A stretch of DNA of 64,000 nucleotides from Paenibacillus amylolyticus (GCF_001570725.1 NZ_BCNV01000001.1:1550001-1614000); one strand, 5' to 3'; positions 52,371 to 61,819 are shown, counted from the stretch's first letter. Notes: generated from the letters alone by a model not told the origin. A program made the numbers and translations.

Positions 52371-52423
52371 TAACCGGCCCAGCCGGATTGCACCATCCCG
52401 CAGAGACGAGAGGAGAAAGCAGC

Positions 52424-54145
52424 ATGGTTTATAATAACTTACTTAACCCACAGCGCACGAATAGTGATGTGGAAGATATAAAGATCAAAAGTGATTACTT
52501 GCGCGGAAGTCTGACTGAAACGTTGGCTGATCGCATCACAGGTGCGATTCCAGAGGACGACAACCGTCTGATGAAACACCACGGCAGCTATATGCAGGAT
52601 GACCGTGACCTGCGTAATGAGCGTCACAAATCCAAGCTGGAGCCTGCATACCAATTCATGTTGCGTGTGCGAGCTTCCGGGGGCATTGTAACGCCAGAGC
52701 AATGGTTGATGATGGACAGTGTTGCACATAAATATGCAAACGAGACGATTCGTCTGACCACACGACAATCTTTTCAACTGCATGGCGTACTGAAGTGGGA
52801 TCTCAAAAACACCATTCGCGAAGTAAACGATTCGTTGCTAAGCACACTGGCTGCATGTGGTGACGTCAACCGTAACGTGATGTGTAACCCGAATCCGAAT
52901 CAATCCGATGTGCATGCCGAAGTGTATGAGTGGGCATGTCAGGTGAGCAATCATCTGGATCCTCGCACGCGGGCTTATCATGAGCTGTGGCTGGACGGCG
53001 AGAAAGTGATTGATTCCCAGGATTCGGATGAAGAAGTTGAACCTATTTATGGCAAAGTATATTTGCCACGTAAGTTCAAAATCGGCATTGCTGTACCGCC
53101 ATCCAATGATGTGGACGTCTTTTCACAGGATCTTGGCTTTATTGCTATTGTGGAGAACGGCAAGCTGCAAGGCTTCAACGTTTCCGTTGGCGGTGGCATG
53201 GGGATGTCTCATGGTGACGCCAAAACCTATCCTCAGGTTTCCAAAGTTATTGGGTTCTGTACACCGGAGCAAATGATTGATGTTGCGGAGAAAACAGTCA
53301 TGATTCAGCGCGATCATGGTGATCGTGCGGTTCGTAAACATGCTCGTTTCAAATATACGCTGGATGACCGTGGTGTGGAGTGGTTTATCGAAGAGTTGAC
53401 TACCCGTTTGGGTTGGAAACTGGATGTGGCACGTCCGTATCATTTTGAGACCAACGGAGATCGATATGGTTGGGTAAAAGGCAATAATGGCAGATGGCAC
53501 TACACGCTGTTCATTCAGAATGGTCGTGTAAAGGATGTTGACGGCTATCCGCTCATGACGGGTCTGCGTGAAATTGCCAAAGTGCATACGGGTGATTTCC
53601 GTCTGACAGCGAACCAGAATCTGATTATCGGTAATATTAGCAGCCAGAAGAAGAAAAAGATTGAAGCACTCATTCAGCAGTACAACCTGACCGATGGTGC
53701 GCATTACTCTGCGCTGCGCAGAAGTTCGATGGCTTGTGTTGCACTTCCGACCTGTGGTCTGGCAATGGCTGAGTCCGAACGTTACTTGCCATCTTTGATC
53801 GACAAACTGGAGCCTGTACTGGACGAAGCTGGGCTGAGAGACGAAGAGATTGTCATTCGGATGACGGGTTGCCCGAATGGATGCGCAAGACCGATGCTGG
53901 CGGAGATTTCATTTATCGGTAAAGCGCCGGGTAAATACAACATGTATCTCGGTGGCAGCTTCACCGGACATCGTTTGAATAAGCTGTACAAAGAAAACAT
54001 TGGCGAAACAGAGATTCTGGACACGTTGACTCCAATGGTGAATCAATATGCCAAAGAGCGCAATGAAGGTGAACATTTCGGAGATTTTGTCATTCGTGCG
54101 GGATATGTTCCAGAAGTGCTGGATGGTCGACAATTTCATGCTTAA
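52424..54145 (+). CDS. cysI: Assimilatory sulfite reductase hemoprotein subunit
   Basis: 573 residues from the ATG at 52424, with AGGAGAAAG 6 bases upstream; the in-frame ATG at 52388 is upstream of that site. Siroheme and 4Fe-4S cysteines are present as '[17 protein letters not shown]' (after an earlier Cys in '[12 protein letters not shown]') and '[12 protein letters not shown]'. '[11 protein letters not shown]' and '[12 protein letters not shown]' are the usual substrate-cavity motifs. Together with CysJ it forms the sulfite reductase of cysteine biosynthesis. The operon carries only these two genes; a terminator follows. Confidence 0.95.
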   Translation: MVYNNLLNPQRTNSDVEDIKIKSDYLRGSLTETLADRITGAIPEDDNRLMKHHGSYMQDDRDLRNERHKSKLEPAYQFMLRVRASGGIVTPEQWLMMDSVAHKYANETIRLTTRQSFQLHGVLKWDLKNTIREVNDSLLSTLAACGDVNRNVMCNPNPNQSDVHAEVYEWACQVSNHLDPRTRAYHELWLDGEKVIDSQDSDEEVEPIYGKVYLPRKFKIGIAVPPSNDVDVFSQDLGFIAIVENGKLQGFNVSVGGGMGMSHGDAKTYPQVSKVIGFCTPEQMIDVAEKTVMIQRDHGDRAVRKHARFKYTLDDRGVEWFIEELTTRLGWKLDVARPYHFETNGDRYGWVKGNNGRWHYTLFIQNGRVKDVDGYPLMTGLREIAKVHTGDFRLTANQNLIIGNISSQKKKKIEALIQQYNLTDGAHYSALRRSSMACVALPTCGLAMAESERYLPSLIDKLEPVLDEAGLRDEEIVIRMTGCPNGCARPMLAEISFIGKAPGKYNMYLGGSFTGHRLNKLYKENIGETEILDTLTPMVNQYAKERNEGEHFGDFVIRAGYVPEVLDGRQFHA

Positions 54146-54189
54146 ATGACCGGGTAAGATAAACTGAAGTTAAGACTGATTTAGGGCGG

Positions 54190-54214
54190 AAGCATTCCTT
54201 ACGGAGTGCTTTTT
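54190..54214 (+). terminator. Intrinsic terminator after cysI
   Basis: AGCATTCC-TTAC-GGAGTGCT (54191-54210, one G-T pair) followed by TTTTG. Confidence 0.8.
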
Positions 54215-54423
54215 GCTTACTATATATCAGCGGAATAGAGATAACGGGAGTTGCTGTAGAGAGATTTATATGAGGATAAACTATGGCTAAACTTCAAACG
54301 GAGATGGATAATCACCGGCGTTATTCCCATTTTTTCGTGTGTATTAACTTGTTGAAGTACGCTCAACAAGATATAATGGCATAGTAGAAAGCAGATTACA
54401 TGTTGAAAGTGAGCGGAAACGAT

Positions 54424-55140
54424 ATGGGTCGTAAGTGGAATAATATCAAGGAAAAAAAAGCTTCAAAAGATGCAAACACGAGCCGGGTCTACGCTAAATT
54501 CGGCGTTGAGATCTATGTAGCTGCCAAGAAGGGCGAACCGGACCCGGAAGCGAACCGTGCACTGAAAGTCGTGCTGGAACGTGCCAAAACGTATAATGTA
54601 CCCAAAGCCATCATTGATCGTGCGATGGAAAAAGCAAAAGGCAGCGGGGATGAGAACTATGAAGAGCTGCGTTATGAAGGCTTCGGACCGAATGGTGCGA
54701 TGGTCATCGTTGATGCACTTACGAACAACGTAAATCGTACAGCGCCGGAAGTGCGCTCTGCGTTTAACAAAAATGCCGGCAACATGGGTGTCAGCGGTTC
54801 TGTTGCTTACATGTTTGATCCTACAGCGGTTATCGGTATAGAAGGCAAAAACTCCGAGGAAGTACTGGAACTTTTACTTGAAGCAGATGTGGATGTACGT
54901 GATATCGTGGACGAAGACGATGCTGTGATTGTATATGCAGAACCGGATCAATTCCACGCTGTACAAGAAGCATTCAAAGCTGCGGGAATTAATGAGTTCA
55001 CAGTAGCTGAGCTGACGATGCTTGCGCAAAACCATATTGAACTTCCAGAGGATGCACAAGCTCAGTTCGAGAAACTAATCGATGCGCTTGAGGACCTTGA
55101 AGATGTTCAGCAGGTCTACCATAACGTAGAGTTCGTGTAA
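54424..55140 (+). CDS. yeeI: YebC/PmpR family DNA-binding regulator
   Basis: 238 residues from the ATG at 54424 ([21 protein letters not shown]...), the conserved start of the family; the ATG at 54400 is not conserved in the family as I recall it. '[32 protein letters not shown]', '[48 protein letters not shown]' and '[20 protein letters not shown]' give a full-length match to B. subtilis YeeI. Family members act as transcriptional regulators or translation-linked factors for difficult peptide sequences. The upstream ribosome binding site is weak. It stands alone before a bidirectional terminator. Confidence 0.93.
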   Translation: MGRKWNNIKEKKASKDANTSRVYAKFGVEIYVAAKKGEPDPEANRALKVVLERAKTYNVPKAIIDRAMEKAKGSGDENYEELRYEGFGPNGAMVIVDALTNNVNRTAPEVRSAFNKNAGNMGVSGSVAYMFDPTAVIGIEGKNSEEVLELLLEADVDVRDIVDEDDAVIVYAEPDQFHAVQEAFKAAGINEFTVAELTMLAQNHIELPEDAQAQFEKLIDALEDLEDVQQVYHNVEFV

Positions 55141-55170
55141 GAGAACAAAGCGATACATGGTTTGATTGCC

Positions 55171-55219
55171 AAAAAGAGTGTCTGACCAATCTCCAGGATT
55201 GGACGGACACTCTTTTTTT
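55171..55219. terminator. Bidirectional terminator, yeeI / ydcZ-type operon
   Basis: AAAAAGAGTGTC (55171-55182) and GACACTCTTTTTTT (55206-55219) with an inner CCAATC/GATTGG pairing. It has A and T tracts on the two sides and so serves both convergent units. Confidence 0.88.
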
Positions 55220-55225
55220 GATTGT

Positions 55226-55714
55226 TTATGAGTCAGACTGAAGTGTTCCAGGGGACTGCTCTGATTTTTCCGATTTCCCCCCACCGAACTTGAACAACAC
55301 AATTCCGCCTACAATGACAAGTACACCGAGCAGTTGATTCCACGAAAAAGGAATTTGCTCCAGACCGAGCCACCCCATGGAATCAAACAATAGAGCAAAG
55401 CTGAGTTGGGATGTTAGCACGATTGAGATAGCATACGTTGGGCCAAGTAGTTTCATCCCTTGCACGAGACAGAATACTACACCAACGCCGATGGCTCCAC
55501 TGAGCCAGTACCAGGGTTGCATATGCTGAAAGCTGAATGTATTTTTGCCCTCCACTAGCAGAGAGATGAGGAATGAAGCAATGAATCCGGTGAAAAGCAC
55601 CATTGTTGTTGTGGACCATGAACCGGTGCGTTCATTGACTTTGCTATTAAAAATCGTTTGCAGACTGACAAGTGCACCTGCCAGTAGTGCAAGCGAAATA
55701 CCTGTGATTAACAT
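55226..55714 (-). CDS. YdcZ-type (DUF606) DMT-superfamily transporter, copy 2
   Basis: 162 residues, five predicted membrane helices: 'LITGISLALLAGALVSLQTIFNSKVNERTGSWSTTTMVLFTGFIASFLISLL' at the start, and the closing 'NQLLGVLVIVGGIVLFKFG'. This is the DUF606/YdcZ half-size drug/metabolite transporter. AAGGAG before its ATG overlaps the stop codon of the Crp/Fnr gene 14 bases upstream, so translation is coupled. It is the last gene of the three-gene minus-strand operon. Half-size members may act as pairs with the related protein encoded at 56463. Substrate unknown. Confidence 0.87.
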   Translation of the reverse strand: MLITGISLALLAGALVSLQTIFNSKVNERTGSWSTTTMVLFTGFIASFLISLLVEGKNTFSFQHMQPWYWLSGAIGVGVVFCLVQGMKLLGPTYAISIVLTSQLSFALLFDSMGWLGLEQIPFSWNQLLGVLVIVGGIVLFKFGGGKSEKSEQSPGTLQSDS

Positions 55715-55728
55715 GGTTGTCGAACTCC

Positions 55729-56427
55729 TTATTCATAAATGTTGTGACCTGCTATTTCCCTTAGACCCGCCCGATCCTTGATCATAATCAATCCTTGATG
55801 TCTTTCAATTAACCCGTCCGTACAGAGCTTCTGAATGACCCGGTTCAGATGTCGGTAACTGGTGCCGATCAGATTTGCAATGTCAGTCAGATTGAACGCG
55901 TCCAGCTCTTCATGAACGACGTTGCCGGCTTCTTCTGTCGAAATGGAAAGCAGGTAGCTGGCTAGACGAACCTCAACGGGATACATCAGGTTGAAATTGG
56001 AAAAGTTTGAGTCAATGTAGAATTTGTGTGAGATGATTTTCAGTAAAAATTTAAGCAACGGTGCATAATCGCTGGCAAGCTCAGCGAGCCATTGATAATG
56101 AATGCGAAGCATCACCACAGGCGATACGGCCTGAACCGTGTTGACAATATCGCTTTCGCGGACGTACTCTATGTCGCCAACGACTTCAAGCGGTGTTTTG
56201 AAACAAAGCACCAGCGTTTTATCCTGAGCAGAGGTGGTGAAAATCTTGATTTTACCCTCGACCAGTACGTACAAATATTCGGAAGCTTCCCCTTCACGAC
56301 AGATCAGTTCACACTTTTCGAAGTAGCATAACCTCATATGTGGACGCAGGGGCTCGTGAAATACCGTTTCGAGTTGATATTGCTCCAGATATTGAGTTAA
56401 TTGTTGCTCGTCATGAATTTCTTCCAC
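55729..56427 (-). CDS. Crp/Fnr-family regulator (YeiL-like)
   Basis: 232 residues from the GTG at 56427, with GGGGGTGA 7 bases upstream; the longer in-frame start at 56553 would overlap the upstream transporter gene. N-terminal cyclic-nucleotide-binding-like domain: 'YFEKCELICREGEASEYLYVLVEGKIKIFTT', 'KTPLEVVGDIEYV'. C-terminal Crp helix-turn-helix: 'FNLTDIANLIGTSYRHLNRVIQKLCTDGLIERHQG'. The layout resembles YeiL. It lies between two YdcZ-type transporter genes in one operon and probably regulates them. The Arg/Ser contacts of cAMP-binding Crp are not evident, so the ligand is unknown. Confidence 0.88.
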   Translation of the reverse strand: MEEIHDEQQLTQYLEQYQLETVFHEPLRPHMRLCYFEKCELICREGEASEYLYVLVEGKIKIFTTSAQDKTLVLCFKTPLEVVGDIEYVRESDIVNTVQAVSPVVMLRIHYQWLAELASDYAPLLKFLLKIISHKFYIDSNFSNFNLMYPVEVRLASYLLSISTEEAGNVVHEELDAFNLTDIANLIGTSYRHLNRVIQKLCTDGLIERHQGLIMIKDRAGLREIAGHNIYE

Positions 56428-56462
56428 GCTGTTGTTCACCCCCGACGATATTCTCAAAAAAG

Positions 56463-56888
56463 CTACAGTTTCATAATGATAACGCCCGTGATCATCAAGG
56501 CAATGCCCAGAAATTGCGGCAGTTTCATCTTTTGTTTCACCACGCCAAACCATCCGTTACTATCCACCAGAAAAGTCAGGAACAGCTGCGCAATGAGCAA
56601 GGCCGAGATCGTGAAAGTAACCCCAATTTGCTGAATGGCCGTTACTTCGCTGAAAATAATGACGGCGCCAAAAGCACCTCCAGCCAGGTACATGGGTTTC
56701 ACTTGTTTAAGTCCTTGAAGGTTGGTGTCACGAACGAACAACAGGATCAGCGCCGCTAATATGAAGCCTGTTAGTTGTGTAATCGTAGCGGCCTGCCATG
56801 TGCCCATATCCGTGCTAATCCGAGTATTGGCAACCCCTTGCAGCGTGATACACGCACCACCCAGTAATGCAAAAATAATTCCTCTCAT
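56463..56888 (-). CDS. YdcZ-type (DUF606) DMT-superfamily transporter, copy 1
   Basis: 141 residues with five hydrophobic segments, 'RGIIFALLGGACITLQGVANTRISTDMGTWQAATITQLTGFILAALILL' to 'LPQFLGIALMITGVIIMKL'. First gene of the minus-strand operon; AAGGAG precedes its ATG. It is related to, but clearly different from, the second copy (both share Q...N and the G-W-A/T-T pattern after helix 1), suggesting an old duplication and perhaps a heteromeric pair. Substrate unknown. Confidence 0.87.
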   Translation of the reverse strand: MRGIIFALLGGACITLQGVANTRISTDMGTWQAATITQLTGFILAALILLFVRDTNLQGLKQVKPMYLAGGAFGAVIIFSEVTAIQQIGVTFTISALLIAQLFLTFLVDSNGWFGVVKQKMKLPQFLGIALMITGVIIMKL

Positions 56889-57415
56889 ATGTACGCTCCT
56901 TATTCAATCACTTCGACTTCTATTTAATGATAAACTCATCCCAAACGCCAAGGACAAATGTCCTAAGCTCTGAAGTCACAGCATTTAGAGTACAATAAAG
57001 AACCCCGAAAATCCAGATGGGGCATGAAGAGATGCGCGGCATATGTGCTTAGTACTCATATTTCATAATCTCTAATGAACCTGTAACACCTTATTCTAAA
57101 GTCTAGACTGAATTGAGAAATCTAACGAACCTCAGTGACGTTAAATGGGCTATATTGAGTAGAAATTGGCTATAAAAGAGGGGAAATGGAGGAATAGGTT
57201 GGCTACGGTTCGTCACTTCTGAAAATCGGCAAATATTCGCTAAATAGAGTGTGTCAGGTTCGTTAGCTAGCCAAGAAACTATCCAAGAAATGAAAAGAGT
57301 GTCTGCCGACTCGACCCCGGAGCGTAGAAAGTATGTAAAGCTCCGAGGTACGCTGGGCAATGAGATTAGAAACCAACAATCAGTTAGATACTCTCCGTAC
57401 AAATTGAATCTAGTA
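56889..57415. other. 527-bp intergenic region with a MITE-like repeat, no gene
   Basis: Contains the promoter side of the YdcZ operon, the MITE-like element at 57121-57266, a degenerate copy of its end (TCTAATGAACCTG, 57071-57083) and a GC-richer stretch with inverted CGGAGC/GCTCCG near 57320-57345. The plus-strand open frame from 57251 lacks a ribosome binding site and overlaps the Nif3-like gene. Confidence 0.5.
57121..57266. repeat. MITE-like element with CTAACGAACCT ends
   Basis: The left end CTAACGAACCTCAGTGACG (57122-57140) and the right end (...TGTCAGGTTCGTTAG, to 57266) are inverted repeats with an 11-bp perfect outer part. The 146-bp element has no reading frame. A further GGTTCGTCAC lies inside near 57187. 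Confidence 0.6.
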
Positions 57416-58213
57416 TTAGATCACAGTATACAAAGGCTTCTCACCTACAAAACGAACAGAGAATTCAGGAAAACGTTCTGCCAAACTATCTGCCAAAAGT
57501 TTCATCCCTGAAGCCTCGCTCTCGGCATGTCCCATCATGATCAGTGCTTTGGACTTGCCTTGTTGTACGGCATCACGGATATATTCTGGTGTCTCCCATT
57601 CGAATCCTTCTCCAGCGATGATGAGATCCAATTGCTCGTTCTGAATCAAGGGAATCGTTACAGGGCCATTGCCACGAAAACCTACCAAGACCGCTGCGCG
57701 TCTACAGACTAATTCCGCATTGCCTGCAACGCGTACATACTCGATCCCAAGACAACTTTTCACATGGTGAGCAATAGCTTCAACGGTGCTTCCTTCCGGA
57801 AAAGAAAGAATGTCTGCTTCAGGTAGTCGTTGCTCCACATAAGAGGACCACCCCAAGGCCTGAATCAGTCCTTCGGTAATACCATCCGGTTGAAACCTAT
57901 GGATGATATCATGACATCGATAGATGCAAATGCCTGCTTCGTCGATCAACTTTCTTTTGTCCACATAAACCGAATCATTTGCAAGCCAATCCGTATGACT
58001 GTGATGGTTATAAAACGGAGATTCATGCGCAATGATCAAGTTAGCACCGTGCTGTATGGCTTGTTCAATAACATAATGTGTGGGCATAAAAGCAATGATA
58101 ATACCTGTAACCTTTCGATCAAGTGATCCCGTAATGAGCTGATCCACCGTTTTTTCCGGCAATTCAATGTTAGCTGTGAGATGAAGTACAATGTCTTGAA
58201 CAGTAAGGTCCAT
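57416..58213 (-). CDS. Nif3-like dinuclear metal centre protein
   Basis: 265 residues from the ATG at 58213, with GGAGG 10 bases upstream; the in-frame ATG three codons earlier is too close to that site. Nif3/YbgI-family motifs: 'LTVQDIVLHLTANI', 'NLIIAHESPFYNHHSH' (metal-binding His region), 'CIYRCHDIIHRFQPDGITEGLIQALGW', and C-terminal 'LIIAGEGFEWETPEYIRDAVQQGKSKALIMMGHAESEASGMK' (His and Glu ligands). It is shorter than B. subtilis YqfO because the middle insert domain is absent. Family members form hexameric toroids binding two metals; the biochemical role is unsettled. Confidence 0.87.
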   Translation of the reverse strand: MDLTVQDIVLHLTANIELPEKTVDQLITGSLDRKVTGIIIAFMPTHYVIEQAIQHGANLIIAHESPFYNHHSHTDWLANDSVYVDKRKLIDEAGICIYRCHDIIHRFQPDGITEGLIQALGWSSYVEQRLPEADILSFPEGSTVEAIAHHVKSCLGIEYVRVAGNAELVCRRAAVLVGFRGNGPVTIPLIQNEQLDLIIAGEGFEWETPEYIRDAVQQGKSKALIMMGHAESEASGMKLLADSLAERFPEFSVRFVGEKPLYTVI

Positions 58214-58560
58214 AGGATGCATTCCTCCAATGACAGGATATAAAGGTAGTGTACCATTTTGACATCTGAAATCTACTGTCTTCCAGAATATAGGGGTCAT
58301 TTTTACTGTTTGCGGTTAATACTAAAACATACAGTTTACAGTCAGTTATGATAACAACGGAGGAATGTATTAGATGTGTACCGATGTTGGATTCATATAG
58401 TTTTCTCTAACAAGAATAAGTATACTTACATAGAGTCTTTGTCTGCATTAATGGAGCTGATTGCGGCGCAAGTCGTTCTATTTTAAGGCACGATGAGATT
58501 CAAATGAGGATAAGCATGAATTTGCATATACAGAACAGATTGTGAAAGGGGATAACTACG
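58214..58560. other. Intergenic region before bphO, no gene
   Basis: 347 bases between divergent genes. AT-rich; contains GGAGG (about 58350) followed by a possible 8-codon frame MCTDVGFI from 58374, too short to call. No promoter hexamers stand out, and no repeat is shared with other parts of the window. The bphO start has AAAGGGG upstream. Confidence 0.45.
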
Positions 58561-59157
58561 ATGACATCAACAAATATTATGGAACGTCTGAAGAGCGAGA
58601 CAGCTCATTATCACAGACAAGTAGAACAGAACCCTTATGCGAAAGCCATTATGAATCAAACTGTGACTATAGAAGAATATAGAACATATTTAGAAAAATT
58701 TTATGGATTCCTGAAACCGCTGGAAGATCAGGCTGTTCAACAGCCTTTCTGGGGAAGTACGGGATTGGATATCGAGATTAGAGGCAAGGCTGGACTGTTG
58801 GAAAAAGATTTACGAAATCTGGGTGCAAGTGAAGAGGAAATCAGCCAACTTCCGCTCTGTGAAGAATTGCCGGATATTTCAACACCTGCGCGTTTGTTTG
58901 GATATCTGTATGTAATTGAGGGCTCCACGAACGGTGGACAGATTATGACCAAGCGTTTGTCGCAGTTCCTGCCGATTGAAGCTGATCGTGGATTGGAATA
59001 TTTCAACGCCTATGGTACAGAGACTAGAACAAGATGGAGTGAGTTTATGGGTTTGCTGCAGCAGTCCATCAGTACTCCAGAAGATCATGATAACATGGTG
59101 CACAGTGCATCAGAGACATTCCGACTACTGGACCAGTGGATTAATACGGACAAGTAA
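58561..59157 (+). CDS. bphO: Biliverdin-producing heme oxygenase
   Basis: 198 residues in the heme oxygenase fold: 'ERLKSETAHYHRQVEQNPYAKAIMNQ' with the probable proximal heme ligand H18 and E22, 'YLEKFYGFLKPLEDQ', and the distal-helix 'GYLYVIEGSTNGGQIMTKRL' with the GS(T)NGG bend. AAAGGGG precedes the ATG. Heme oxygenases open heme to biliverdin, iron and CO. It lies 121 bases before a bacteriophytochrome, whose chromophore is biliverdin, so its role here is very probably chromophore supply. Confidence 0.93.
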   Translation: MTSTNIMERLKSETAHYHRQVEQNPYAKAIMNQTVTIEEYRTYLEKFYGFLKPLEDQAVQQPFWGSTGLDIEIRGKAGLLEKDLRNLGASEEEISQLPLCEELPDISTPARLFGYLYVIEGSTNGGQIMTKRLSQFLPIEADRGLEYFNAYGTETRTRWSEFMGLLQQSISTPEDHDNMVHSASETFRLLDQWINTDK

Positions 59158-59217
59158 CATCCCTTTTCATCAACCCAAACGCCTGTAGGGCAGATTTTTT
59201 CACATTTATAAGGTATC

Positions 59218-59251
59218 TATATAAGTTGAAATAATCACTCCAACTTATATA
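59218..59251. promoter_or_regulatory. 11-bp inverted repeat upstream of bphP
   Basis: TATATAAGTTG (59218-59228) and CAACTTATATA (59241-59251) are perfect inverted repeats with a 12-nt spacer, just before the GAGAGGGG ahead of bphP. It could be an operator or an RNA hairpin modulating bphP expression relative to bphO. There is no T tract, so a terminator is unlikely. Confidence 0.5.
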
Positions 59252-59278
59252 ACATCATGAGAGGGGATTTTCCAGGCT

Positions 59279-61819
59279 ATGGCCGAACCGAAGTCCAAGA
59301 AAGAACAAAATTTATTGAACCGCACATTGCTTCAACAGGGAACATACACGAATGATCCAATTGATCTGAATAACTGTGATAAAGAACCGATTCATATCCC
59401 CGGCTTTATTCAACCTCATGGTGTGCTTTTGGCCATCAATACCAGTCATACGCCAACCATCGTTCAGTGTAGCCAAAATACGGAGGATCATCTGGGTATT
59501 GCCTATGAGGATGTTCTGGGCATGCCTTTGGAAAATCTGATCGGAGAGGAAGCTGTACGCAAACTGTTGGGTAGTAGCTTCAATGCAGCTGTAACCTCTG
59601 ATTTGCATTACATGGATCTGACCATTAACGTATCCGGTGAAGACCGGATATTCTCTTCTGTTCTTCATGAAAGCGAAGGGCTGCTTATTCTGGAGATCGA
59701 GCCTTTCTATGAAAAAGAAAACATGGAGACCACTGACTTTGAATGGATATCCCGATTCTTCGGTCGGATCAAAAGTACAGACAGTCGCGTGGAAGCAAGT
59801 CAGATTGCGGCTGAACAGGTGAAGGAAATGCTCGGTTATGACCGAGTGATGATTTATGAGTTTGACGAGCAATGGAACGGGAAAGTTATTGCTGAAGCGC
59901 GTGAGCAGGAACTAGAACCATTCCTGGGACATCACTATCCGGCCTCGGATATTCCAAAACAGGCTCGGGAATTGTACCTTCGCAATTGGTTGCGGACCAT
60001 TGTGAATGTCAATTATAAACCCGTGGAGATTGTGCCTACGCTCCAACCGCTCACAGGCAAACCGCTGAATTTGAGTCTGTCGGTCCTGCGTAGCGTGTCT
60101 CCTCTTCACATCGAATATTTGCATAATATGGGTGTGGGTGCGACGGTTACGATCTCGCTTATTCATAACAATCAACTGTGGGGACTCATTACCTGTCATC
60201 ATTATTCGGCCAGATATGTCCCCCATCGCGTACGGAATCTGTGCAATTTCCTGGGGGCGTTCTTCTCGAATGAATTATTCCAGCGTCAGCAGTTGGATGA
60301 TTATCAATCGGAGATACAGTCTCGTGAAGCTGCTTCACGGATTGCCAACATTTTCATTGGAAACACAAGTCCTGCCCGAGTCCTTGAGGAATTACAGGGA
60401 GAAGAAGAGACGGTATTGAACCTGATGGATGCTGCCGGAGCAGCGATCTGTTACCAGGACAAGCTGTTGTTGTATGGAGAAACTCCGAACAGTGGACAGA
60501 TTCGTGAACTGGCAGGTTGGCTTGCAGGAAAGGCTGAGGATTACAGCTATCATACGTCGAAACTGAGTTTAGAGTATGAGACGTCCAAAGCTTATCAGGA
60601 TAAGGCTTCCGGGGTTATTTATGTTGCCATTTCGCCTGGACAGCATAACTATATGATCTGGTTCCGACCGGAGGTCGTTCAGGTTGTCGAATGGGCGGGT
60701 GATCCAGCCAAGGCGGTGCTTAAAACGGATGACGGCATGCGGCTGTCCCCTCGTAAATCATTTGAGAAATGGCGTGAGGTTGTAAAATCGACTTCCTATC
60801 CATGGACAACGAAAGAGCTGAGTGTATTACCTTTACTCAAAACCATTGTACGGCGCCAGACAGAGAATCAGTTGGTTCAGGCCGAAGAACAGGCGCTTCA
60901 GAATGCTCGTATTTTGCGACAAAATGAACAGCGTTATTTGCAGTTGATGGATTACTCGCCTGTGGCATTCTTTACTTTGACTGACGGTCAGATCATCTAC
61001 TGTAACACGAAGGCTGCTGAGTTGCTCGGGTTCGAGAGTTCCAAAAACCTGACAGGCAAGGACTTCAGAGAATTTGTACCTGACAAAACGAGAGTCACGT
61101 TGCAACAGAATTTTGAAGAATTACAACACAATAACACAAGTTTGATTACCAGCCAGTCGTATTTTACTACAGCTGCAGGTACTTCATTGTTGCTTGAAAT
61201 TACACTTGCTTCTGTTACGCATGCGGGCAAGCCATCTGTAATGGTACTACTGCACAGTGGAGCGTCCCACCATGAACAGGACAGCTACTCGGAAACGACG
61301 AGCCAGCTTCAAAATTATCTGAACACAGATCCGTTAACAGATATGCCGATTCAAGCGGTGTTCAGGTCACAGCTTCAGGATGACTGGGATGACTGTTTAC
61401 AGGAAAAATGTAGTCTGGGACTGCTCATTATAGATATTGATGATTTCCGATCATATAATGCAGCTTATGGCCTTCAGGGAGGCGACCTTTGTCTACAATG
61501 GATCGGTGAGGTGCTTACGGTCGTTAGCGAACAGCATAATGCCTTGATCTCTCGTCTTCGCGGAGGTACATTCATGCTAAAATTGAAGAGCACAACGTCT
61601 GATTATGCAGTTAAACTGGCAGAAGAGATTAGACAGCACGTTCTGGCTCTACAGATTCAAAGGGAATCATCCGGTCCGAGTGGAGTCGTCACTGTTAGTG
61701 TCGGTGGTGCAGTACTGGTACCAGATGAGCATTCCAATGCATCCGATCTGATTGAAAAAGCCAGTCGAGCGCTGGTTCAAGCGAAAAGTGAAGGGAAGAA
61801 TCGGGCAATTGTCGTGTAA
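59279..61819 (+). CDS. bphP: Bacteriophytochrome with PAS and degenerate GGDEF output
   Basis: 846 residues. PAS-2 (about 30-135) with the biliverdin-binding Cys33 in 'LNNCDKEPIHIPGFIQPHG'; GAF (150-320) with 'GHHYPASDIPKQARELY' and 'SPLHIEYLHNMGVGATVTISL'; PHY (340-520) with tongue motifs 'WFRPE' and 'PRKSFEKW'; a further PAS (about 555-665); and a GGDEF-fold domain (about 685-846). The metal motif 'IIDIDDFRSYNAAYG' is kept, but the GGDEF loop reads R761-G-G-T-F, so diguanylate cyclase activity is doubtful. The spacing to GAGAGGGG (about 14) is long. It is a red/far-red light sensor that probably signals by protein contact or weak c-di-GMP chemistry. Confidence 0.93.
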   Translation: MAEPKSKKEQNLLNRTLLQQGTYTNDPIDLNNCDKEPIHIPGFIQPHGVLLAINTSHTPTIVQCSQNTEDHLGIAYEDVLGMPLENLIGEEAVRKLLGSSFNAAVTSDLHYMDLTINVSGEDRIFSSVLHESEGLLILEIEPFYEKENMETTDFEWISRFFGRIKSTDSRVEASQIAAEQVKEMLGYDRVMIYEFDEQWNGKVIAEAREQELEPFLGHHYPASDIPKQARELYLRNWLRTIVNVNYKPVEIVPTLQPLTGKPLNLSLSVLRSVSPLHIEYLHNMGVGATVTISLIHNNQLWGLITCHHYSARYVPHRVRNLCNFLGAFFSNELFQRQQLDDYQSEIQSREAASRIANIFIGNTSPARVLEELQGEEETVLNLMDAAGAAICYQDKLLLYGETPNSGQIRELAGWLAGKAEDYSYHTSKLSLEYETSKAYQDKASGVIYVAISPGQHNYMIWFRPEVVQVVEWAGDPAKAVLKTDDGMRLSPRKSFEKWREVVKSTSYPWTTKELSVLPLLKTIVRRQTENQLVQAEEQALQNARILRQNEQRYLQLMDYSPVAFFTLTDGQIIYCNTKAAELLGFESSKNLTGKDFREFVPDKTRVTLQQNFEELQHNNTSLITSQSYFTTAAGTSLLLEITLASVTHAGKPSVMVLLHSGASHHEQDSYSETTSQLQNYLNTDPLTDMPIQAVFRSQLQDDWDDCLQEKCSLGLLIIDIDDFRSYNAAYGLQGGDLCLQWIGEVLTVVSEQHNALISRLRGGTFMLKLKSTTSDYAVKLAEEIRQHVLALQIQRESSGPSGVVTVSVGGAVLVPDEHSNASDLIEKASRALVQAKSEGKNRAIVV

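Noticed and set aside
57251..57511. Plus-strand open frame in the gap before the Nif3-like gene
   Set aside because: It starts in the right end of a repeat element, lacks a ribosome binding site and overlaps the Nif3-like coding region.
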